Assembly: GCA_036519575.1 (NCBI GenBank)
Contig: DATDKZ010000208.1
Span: 1 to 36,403 of the forward strand
Direction: 5' to 3'
Length of the DNA stretch: 36,403 nt
From: AC-69 sp036519575
GTDB taxonomy: Bacteria > Actinomycetota > UBA4738 > HRBIN12
The position numbers were made by a program, and so were the translations under genes. How positions within the stretch are numbered: position 1 is the stretch's first letter; every line of letters starts with the position of its first letter. The notes beneath the pieces are model-generated. The model searched no databases, had not been told where the DNA came from, and saw only the letters and a program-made list of their open reading frames with translations. Shown piece by piece: positions 30,164 through 36,403 of this stretch.

Positions 30164-33100
30164 GAGGTCGCCACCTCGGCTTCCGCGCTGAGGTCGAGCA
30201 CCACCTTCGCTGGGGAGGGGTCGCGGGCGAGCGCGTGGTACTCCTGCAGCGAGCGAGGCTCCGTGGGGCCCTCTCGGAGCGCCTCGATCCCCCGGATCGC
30301 TGCCAGCACCCCCGGAAGGGTCGTCACGCACGGGATCCCCGCTTGCCAGGCCGCGGTCCGGATGTGGTACCCGTCGGTTCGCGGCCCCCGGCCGAACGGC
30401 GTGTTGACGACGAGATCCACCACACCTTCTTCGATCATGTCGATCACGCTCGGCGTCCCCTCGGAGACCTTGTCGACCTTCGTGACCTCGATGCCCGCCC
30501 TGCGGAGCACCCCCGCGGTTCCCTTCGTTGCCAGCAGCCGGAACCCCATGTCAGCCAGGCGCTTCGCCGGGAACAGGATGGCGCGCTTGTCGCGGTTCGA
30601 GACCGACACGAAGACCGTACCTCCCCGGGGGAGCGCCGCGCCGCTCGCAACCAGCGCCTTGGCCAGGGCCGTCCCCGGATCGCGGTCCACCCCCATGACC
30701 TCACCGGTCGATCGCATCTCCGGGCCGAGCACCGTGTCCACCCCGGGGAACCGTGCGAACGGGAGCACGGCGGCCTTCACGGAGGTGTAAGGCAGGCGCC
30801 GGTAGTGGGCGGGCTCCGAGGGGATCAGGCCCTTCACGGCGAGTTCCGCGAGCGTTCGGCCCACGAGCACCATGGTGGCCACCTTGGCCAGCGGTACGCC
30901 GGTGACCTTGGAGACGAACGGGACGGTCCGCGACGCCCGGGGGTTGGCCTCGAGGACCCAGATCCGCTCGTCCTTCACCGCCAGCTGGAGGTTCATCAGG
31001 CCGCGGACCCCGAGACGATGCGCCAGCACCGCCGTGATCCGCTCGACCTCGTCCAGCTCCTCGTCCGACAGCGTGGGCGGCGGGATGGCGCAGGAGGAGT
31101 CACCCGAGTGCACGCCGGCTTCCTCGATGTGCTCCATGACGGCGCCGACGAAGACGTCGGCGCCGTCCGCAACGGCGTCGACGTCCACCTCGATCGCCCC
31201 CTCCAGGAACCGATCGATCAGGACCGGGTAATCGGGTGATGCCTCCGCGGCCGTGCGGACGAACCGCTCCAACTCGTCCTCGGCATAGACGATCTCCATG
31301 GCCCGGCCGCCGAGCACGTAGGACGGGCGCACCACCACGGGGTAGCCGACCCTGGCGGCCACTGCCCGGGCCTCTCCGAGGTCCCGGGCCTCGCCGTGGG
31401 GGGGCGCGAGGATCCCCAGCTCGGAGCAGAGGGCGGCGAATTTCCCGCGGTCCTCGGCCAGGTCGATGGCTTCCGGCGGCGTCCCGAGCACCGTGAACCC
31501 TTCCGCCTCCAAGACGTGCGCGAGCTTCAGGGGGGTCTGCCCTCCGAGCTGGACGATGACCCCGACGGGCCGCTCCTTACGGCAGACGGCCAGGACATCC
31601 TCCGGGGACAACGGCTCGAAGTACAACCGCCCGCTCGTGTCGTAGTCGGTCGAGACCGTCTCCGGGTTGCTGTTGACCATCACCGCCTCGAAGCCCGAGT
31701 CGCGGAGCGCGTACGCGGCGTGGACGCAGGCGTAGTCGAACTCGATCCCCTGCCCGATCCGGTTTGGCCCGGCGCCGAGGATGACGACGCGAGAGCGGGA
31801 CGCGGGCCGGACCTCGTCCTCCTCCTCGTAGGTGGAGTAGTGGTACGGGGTCACCGCGGGAAACTCGCCCGCGCACGTGTCGACGGTCTTGAAGACCGGG
31901 GCAACGGCGAGCTCATCCCGGCGCCGGCGAACGTCCAGTCCCGTCGATCCGGTCAGTTGGGCGATCCGGGCGTCGCTGAGTCCGACCCGCTTGGCCTCGT
32001 GGAGCTCGACATCTGAGATCGAGCCCAGCGCTCGGCCATGCAGCGCAAGGGTTTCCTCGGCGACCTGGGCGATCTGGTCCACGAACCACGGATCGATACC
32101 CGAGGCGTGGGCGACCTCCTCCACCGAGTGTCCGGCGGCGAGCGCGGCCTCGACCAGATGGAGCCGGCGTTCGGTGGGGATGGCCAGGGACGTCAAGACG
32201 GGCCCGGCGGACCGGCCGGTTACCGGGCCGAGGTCGAACCCCGACCGCTCCATCGAACGCCACGCCTTCCCCAGGGCTTCCTTGAACGTGCGGCCGATGG
32301 CCATGACCTCACCCACGGACTTCATGGTGGAGGTGAGCGCGGGATCGGTCTGGGGGAACTTCTCGAACGCGAACCGGGGCACCTTGACCACCACGTAGTC
32401 GAGGGTCGGCTCGAACGCCGCCGGGGTCTGGCCGGTGATGTCGTTCGCGATCTCGTCGAGCCGGTAACCCACCGCGAGCAGCGCCGCCACCTTGGCGATG
32501 GGGAACCCGGTGGCCTTCGATGCCAGGGCCGATGACCGGGAGACGCGGGGATTCATCTCGATCAGCACCATCCGTCCGTCCCGGGGGCTCACGGCGAACT
32601 GGATGTTGGAGCCGCCGGTCTCGACGCCGATGGCCCGGATGCAGGCCAGCGCGGCGTCTCGCATGTCCTGATACTCCCGGTCGGTCAGCGTTTGCTGCGG
32701 GGCGACGGTGATCGAGTCGCCCGTGTGGACCCCCATGGGGTCGACGTTCTCGATCGAGCAGATGACGACGGCGTTGTCGGCGGCGTCGCGCATCACCTCG
32801 AGCTCGAACTCTTTCCAGCCGGCGAGGGACTCCTCCACCAGGACCTCGGTCGCGGGACTGGCGGTCAGGCTCCGCGCGACGAGCTCGGCCAGCGACGCCG
32901 GGTCGGTGGCGAACCCGCTCCCACCACCGCCCAGCATGAACGAGGGGCGAACGATCACCGGATAGCCGATGGATCCGGCAATGCCCATCGCCTCCTCCAC
33001 GGTCCGAGCGGTCCCGGACCGGGGCACGGGCAGCCCCGCGCCGACCATGCTGCGATGGAAGCCGCTCCGGTCCTCCGCCCGATGGATCGCCTCCGGACTC

Positions 33101-33453
33101 GCGCCGATCAGGCGGACGCCCAGGCGGTCGAGCTCGCCGGACTCGGCCAGCTCGACCGCCACGTTCAGCCCGGTCTGCCCGCCCATGGTCGGCAACATCG
33201 CGTCCGGCCGCTCCCGCTCGATGACCGAGAGCATCGACTCCTGCGTGAGCGGCTCGAGGTAGGTCGCGTCGGCGAACTCGGGATCCGTCATGATCGTCGC
33301 GGGGTTCGGGTTCACCAGCGAGACGTGATAGCCCTCGCGACGCAGGACCGCACATGCCTGGGTCCCCGAGTAGTCGAACTCGCAGGCTTGCCCGATCACG
33401 ATCGGCCCGGATCCGATCACCAGGATCCGTTGGACGTCGGCCCGCCTAGGCAT
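30160..33453 (-). CDS. carB: Carbamoyl-phosphate synthase large subunit
   Basis: CarB makes carbamoyl phosphate from bicarbonate, ammonia and two ATP, for pyrimidines and, through ArgF, arginine. The 1097-residue product is full length. It has two ATP-grasp halves, the first with VIGSGPIVIGQACEFDYSG, VRPSFMLGGGGSG and EMNPRVSRSSALASKATG, and the second with ILGAGPNRIGQGIEFDYACV, VRPSYVLGGRAMEIVY and EANPRASRTVPFVSKVTG. A C-terminal allosteric MGS-like domain (about 945-1085) includes VVNTPFGRGPRTDGYHIR. It overlaps carA by 8 bp and pyrK by 4 bp. Confidence 0.98.
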   Translation of the reverse strand: MPRRADVQRILVIGSGPIVIGQACEFDYSGTQACAVLRREGYHVSLVNPNPATIMTDPEFADATYLEPLTQESMLSVIERERPDAMLPTMGGQTGLNVAVELAESGELDRLGVRLIGASPEAIHRAEDRSGFHRSMVGAGLPVPRSGTARTVEEAMGIAGSIGYPVIVRPSFMLGGGGSGFATDPASLAELVARSLTASPATEVLVEESLAGWKEFELEVMRDAADNAVVICSIENVDPMGVHTGDSITVAPQQTLTDREYQDMRDAALACIRAIGVETGGSNIQFAVSPRDGRMVLIEMNPRVSRSSALASKATGFPIAKVAALLAVGYRLDEIANDITGQTPAAFEPTLDYVVVKVPRFAFEKFPQTDPALTSTMKSVGEVMAIGRTFKEALGKAWRSMERSGFDLGPVTGRSAGPVLTSLAIPTERRLHLVEAALAAGHSVEEVAHASGIDPWFVDQIAQVAEETLALHGRALGSISDVELHEAKRVGLSDARIAQLTGSTGLDVRRRRDELAVAPVFKTVDTCAGEFPAVTPYHYSTYEEEDEVRPASRSRVVILGAGPNRIGQGIEFDYACVHAAYALRDSGFEAVMVNSNPETVSTDYDTSGRLYFEPLSPEDVLAVCRKERPVGVIVQLGGQTPLKLAHVLEAEGFTVLGTPPEAIDLAEDRGKFAALCSELGILAPPHGEARDLGEARAVAARVGYPVVVRPSYVLGGRAMEIVYAEDELERFVRTAAEASPDYPVLIDRFLEGAIEVDVDAVADGADVFVGAVMEHIEEAGVHSGDSSCAIPPPTLSDEELDEVERITAVLAHRLGVRGLMNLQLAVKDERIWVLEANPRASRTVPFVSKVTGVPLAKVATMVLVGRTLAELAVKGLIPSEPAHYRRLPYTSVKAAVLPFARFPGVDTVLGPEMRSTGEVMGVDRDPGTALAKALVASGAALPRGGTVFVSVSNRDKRAILFPAKRLADMGFRLLATKGTAGVLRRAGIEVTKVDKVSEGTPSVIDMIEEGVVDLVVNTPFGRGPRTDGYHIRTAAWQAGIPCVTTLPGVLAAIRGIEALREGPTEPRSLQEYHALARDPSPAKVVLDLSAEAEVATS

Positions 33454-34660
33454 GCACCATCAACTCGCGGAACTCCTCGAACAGGTGGCTCGAGTCGTGC
33501 GGCCCGGGGGCCGCCTCGGGGTGGTACTGCACCGAGAGGGCCGGGACGTCCAGGCACCGCAGGCCCTCGAGCGTCCCGTCGTTCAAGTTCCAGTGGGTCA
33601 GGGCGACCCTGCCGAACGGCGTGCGCACGGTCGGCGCCTCATCTTCTCGGCCGACGAACGGCGTCCCCCAACCCTCCGGGTCGACGGCGAACCCGTGGTT
33701 GTGGGAGGTCACCTCGACCTTCCCGGTGGCCAGGTCGCGGACGGGTTGGTTCGCCCCCCGGTGGCCGAACTTCATCTTGTAGGTCTGTCCGCCCAGCGCC
33801 AGCCCGAGCAGCTGATGACCCAGACAGATCCCGAACACCGGCACCGCGCCGAGCAATTCCCTGGCCGCGACCACGCCATAGGTCGTGGCGGCCGGATCCC
33901 CCGGCCCGTTGGACAGGAACACCCCGTCGAACCCATCAGCCAGAATCGCGGCCGCCGGGGTTCCGGCGGGGAACACGGTCACCTCGCATCCCGCCGCGGC
34001 CAGCAGCCGAAGGATGTTCCGCTTCAACCCAAAGTCGTACGCAGCGACCCTGAGCACCGGGGGGCGCGAGCCGTCGGGCGGCCCGACGAAGCGTTCGGCC
34101 TCGTAGGGCTCTGGGACCGTCACGGTCCGGGCCAGGTCCGCTCCTTCCATGCCCGGCCTCGTCAGGATCCGCCGCACGAGGGATCTGGCATCGAGGTCCT
34201 CGGTCGACACGCCGCACCGCATGGCGCCGGCCTCCCGGAGCCGGAGGGTGAGCCGGCGCGTGTCGATGCCCTCGATGCCCACCACCCCGGCGCCGGCGAG
34301 GTCCTCCGCCAGCGTCCGCTCGGCCCGCCAACTCGACGCACGGCGCGAGGCCTCCCGAACGGCGAACCCCGCCACGCGAACCCGGGCGGACTCCGGGTCG
34401 TGGCGGTTCGTCCCGTAGTTGCCCTGATGCGGGCAGGTCATGGCCACGATCTGACCGGCGTACGAGGGATCGGTCAGGACCTCCTGGTAGCCCGACATCG
34501 CGGTGTTGAACACCGCCTCGCCGAACCCTTCCCCCGTGGCCCCGAAACCTCGCCCCCGGAAGACCGTCCCGTCCTCGAGCGCGAGGAGCGCGGGGGGCCC
34601 TACGGGCACCGGCGCCGCCCCCCGCGGGCGGCCGCGGCGTTCATCCCTGCGCCTTCCCAT
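33446..34660 (-). CDS. carA: Carbamoyl-phosphate synthase small subunit
   Basis: CarA hydrolyses glutamine and feeds ammonia to CarB. The 404-residue product has the N-terminal domain (LLALEDGTVFRGRGFGA, GEAVFNTAMSGYQEVLTDPS, HQGNYGTN) and a class I glutamine amidotransferase domain with FLSNGPGDPAA, nucleophile Cys in FGICLGHQLLGLALGG, TSHNHGFAVD and QYHPEAAPGP holding the His and Glu. The ATG at 34660 overlaps pyrC by 20 bp. A GTG at 34609, after a G-rich site, is an alternative that removes 17 basic residues with no clear homology. Confidence 0.96.
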   Translation of the reverse strand: MGRRRDERRGRPRGAAPVPVGPPALLALEDGTVFRGRGFGATGEGFGEAVFNTAMSGYQEVLTDPSYAGQIVAMTCPHQGNYGTNRHDPESARVRVAGFAVREASRRASSWRAERTLAEDLAGAGVVGIEGIDTRRLTLRLREAGAMRCGVSTEDLDARSLVRRILTRPGMEGADLARTVTVPEPYEAERFVGPPDGSRPPVLRVAAYDFGLKRNILRLLAAAGCEVTVFPAGTPAAAILADGFDGVFLSNGPGDPAATTYGVVAARELLGAVPVFGICLGHQLLGLALGGQTYKMKFGHRGANQPVRDLATGKVEVTSHNHGFAVDPEGWGTPFVGREDEAPTVRTPFGRVALTHWNLNDGTLEGLRCLDVPALSVQYHPEAAPGPHDSSHLFEEFRELMVHA

Positions 34661-35939
34661 CGGCCACGACCAGCCGTCCCCGATACATCGTGTGGATCAC
34701 CTTGCCTCGCAAACGCTTCCCCAGGAACGCGCAGTTCCGGCTTCGGGATACGAACGGGGCCTCGACCAGCCAGTCGGCCGCCGGATCGAACGCCACCAGG
34801 TTCGCGGCGCGGCCGGGCTCGATCGGCCCCCCGTGGTCGGCGGCCCCCAGGATCCGGGCCGGCGCCGCGGACATGGCCTCGATGGCCCGAGACAGCGTGA
34901 TGAGGCCCGGCTCCACCAGGTTCGTGACCACCGCGGCCAGCGCCGTCTCCAGTCCGATCGTGCCCGGTGGCGACTGGTCGAACTCCGCTTCCTTCTCCTC
35001 CACCGCGTGCGGCGCGTGATCGGTCGCGATCGCGTCGATCGTGCCGTCGGCGATCCCGGCCCGAAGCGAGTCTCGGTCCTCGTCGGTTCGAAGGGGCGGG
35101 TTCACCTTGAGGTTCGTGTCGTAAGCCACGAGGTCCTCGTCGCTGAAGGCAAGGTGGTGCGGGGTCACCTCCGCCGTGACCCGCAGGCCGGAGGCCCTGG
35201 CCAGGCGGACCAGCTCGACCGACCCGGCAGCCGAGAGATGACAGAGATGGAGGCGTCCTCCGGTCAGCCGAGCCAGAGCGAGGTCACGGAACACCGCGAC
35301 CTCCTCGGCCTCGGCGGGCGCCCCTGCCAGCCCAAGCGTGGAGGAGTGCAGGCCCTCGTGCATCTGCGCACCCTCGGACAGCGACGGATCCTCACAGTGC
35401 TCGGCGATCACGACATCGAAGGCTCGCGCGTACCGGAGCGCGTTGCGGAGCACGCGGGCGCTCGGAACGCATCGCCCGTCGTCGCTGAAGACGCGGACGC
35501 CGGCCTGGGCCATCTCCCCGATCTCGGCCATCTCCTCGCCGCCCAGACCCTTCGTGATCGCGCCCACGGGGAACACGTCGCAGAGCCCGGCGCGCGCCGC
35601 GAGCGATCGAACCTCCTCGATCACGGCTGCGTTGTCGGCGACGGGATCGGTGTTGGCCATGGCCGCCACCGCCGTGTACCCGCCGACCGCCGCCGCACGG
35701 GACCCGGTCTCGACCGTCTCCTTGTCCTCACGCCCCGGCTGGCGGAGGTGGGCATGCAGATCGACCAGCCCCGGCGCGAGCACGAGGCCGGCGCAGTCCA
35801 GGACCGTGGCTCCCCTCGGCATCGACACCTCACCCAACGCGGCCACGGTCCCCTCCTCGACCAGGACGTCGATCGTGCCGTCGCGGCCGGAGGCCGGGTC
35901 GACCACCCGGGCCCCCCGGAACAACGTGACGTCAGCCAC
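34641..35939 (-). CDS. pyrC: Dihydroorotase, type I
   Basis: PyrC cyclises carbamoyl aspartate to dihydroorotate. The 432-residue product is an amidohydrolase with the zinc motif DLHAHLRQPG (60-69, His62 and His64), then MANTDPVADN, the His ligands in EHCEDPSL and CHLSAAGS, VTPHHLAF, KVNPPLRT, and catalytic Asp in ATDHAPH. The metal set looks complete. The start is the GTG at 35939, which overlaps the end of pyrB by 8 bp. The product supplies the substrate that the odd PyrD-like protein would be expected to use. Confidence 0.97.
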   Translation of the reverse strand: MADVTLFRGARVVDPASGRDGTIDVLVEEGTVAALGEVSMPRGATVLDCAGLVLAPGLVDLHAHLRQPGREDKETVETGSRAAAVGGYTAVAAMANTDPVADNAAVIEEVRSLAARAGLCDVFPVGAITKGLGGEEMAEIGEMAQAGVRVFSDDGRCVPSARVLRNALRYARAFDVVIAEHCEDPSLSEGAQMHEGLHSSTLGLAGAPAEAEEVAVFRDLALARLTGGRLHLCHLSAAGSVELVRLARASGLRVTAEVTPHHLAFSDEDLVAYDTNLKVNPPLRTDEDRDSLRAGIADGTIDAIATDHAPHAVEEKEAEFDQSPPGTIGLETALAAVVTNLVEPGLITLSRAIEAMSAAPARILGAADHGGPIEPGRAANLVAFDPAADWLVEAPFVSRSRNCAFLGKRLRGKVIHTMYRGRLVVADGKAQG

Positions 35940-36403
35940 GGTCGCTCACCTCCCCCGTTCCGGCGCCGCCGAGCAGCAGGTACAGCAGGGACATCCGGAC
36001 CGCGATCCCATTCGTGACCTGCTCCTCGATCACGGCCTGGGGCAGATCCGCCACGTCAGAGTCGATCTCGACGCCGCGATTCATCGGCCCGGGGTGCATG
36101 ATCAGGCAGCCCTCGGGCAGCATGTCCACGCGATCGCGGGTCAGTCCGAACAGCCGCGAGTACTCCCGCACACTGGGGAAGTACTGCTGGCGTTGCCGCT
36201 CCCGCTGGACCCGCAGCATGTAGCAGACGTCCAGCTTGGGCAGGACCCCGTCGATGTCGTAGGACACCTGAACCCCCCATGCCGGCGCATCCGGAGGGAT
36301 CAGCGTGGGCGGACCGACCAGCGTGACCTCCGCTCCCATCTTCACCAGGCCGAACGAGAGGGACCGGGCGACCCGTGAGTGCAGCACGTCGCCGACGATG
36401 GCG
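35932..36403 (-). CDS. pyrB: Aspartate carbamoyltransferase, C-terminal part (cut by window edge)
   Basis: PyrB condenses carbamoyl phosphate with aspartate. About 156 C-terminal residues are visible. The frame enters at the right edge with AIVGDVLHSRVARS, the start of the aspartate domain. It continues with VTLVGPPTLIPP, YMLRVQRERQ, and the signature MHPGPMNRGVEI, and ends shortly after. These motifs separate it from ornithine carbamoyltransferase. The N-terminal half and any PyrR-type control upstream lie outside. It is the first visible gene of the pyr operon. Confidence 0.96.
   Translation of the reverse strand, partial: AIVGDVLHSRVARSLSFGLVKMGAEVTLVGPPTLIPPDAPAWGVQVSYDIDGVLPKLDVCYMLRVQRERQRQQYFPSVREYSRLFGLTRDRVDMLPEGCLIMHPGPMNRGVEIDSDVADLPQAVIEEQVTNGIAVRMSLLYLLLGGAGTGEVSDRG

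Overview
The window is high-GC bacterial DNA with almost no spacer. It most likely comes from an uncultured, deep-branching member of the Actinomycetota. The evidence is an mIHF gene (an actinobacterial nucleoid protein) next to gmk, rpoZ, coaBC and metK; a PriA without helicase motifs, as in other actinobacteria; an infC-rpmI-rplT-SpoU methylase-pheST cluster; and the character of the partial 16S rRNA. As I recall the Mycobacterium tuberculosis map, the gene order matches two of its neighbourhoods (pyr/mihF-to-ribH, and infC-to-pheT plus mpg-tyrS), here brought together.

All genes but one read on the minus strand, so the biological order runs from the right end to the left. (1) 36403-27658 is a pyrimidine operon: pyrB (cut by the window edge), pyrC, carA, carB, pyrK, a pyrD-like gene and pyrF, with overlapping stops and starts. 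(2) 27598-18968 starts at a recognisable promoter: mihF, gmk, rpoZ, coaBC, metK, priA, def, fmt, rpe and a receiver-GGDEF response regulator. (3) 18918-14922 is a riboflavin operon behind a clear FMN riboswitch: ribD, ribE, ribBA, ribH and a small cupin. (4) 14908-14645 is a cold-shock gene with its own promoter. (5) 14628-4975 is the translation operon: infC, rpmI, rplT, a SpoU rRNA methylase fused to a histidine-kinase-like module, pheS and pheT, followed by argF, polX and mpg. (6) tyrS (2482-1271) is divergent from the only plus-strand gene, a bifunctional penicillin-binding protein with PASTA domains (2538-4991). (7) 1225-1 holds an rRNA promoter and leader and the 5' two thirds of a 16S rRNA gene.

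Most of the content is housekeeping, but several points stand out. The PyrD homologue has replaced the catalytic cysteine and every orotate-binding residue I can align, and its PyrK partner has an altered nucleotide-binding loop, in an operon that otherwise looks normal. The SpoU methylase is fused in frame to a phospho-acceptor module (HisKA) and a degenerate ATPase domain. infC appears to start at GTC behind a perfect 10-nt Shine-Dalgarno sequence. gmk has no ATG, GTG or TTG that would include its P-loop, and priA has a similar problem. Several genes seem to be leaderless. No transposon, CRISPR array, tRNA or attachment site was seen. There is no gene-free stretch over 300 bases; the longest, 997-1270, holds the rRNA promoter and leader.
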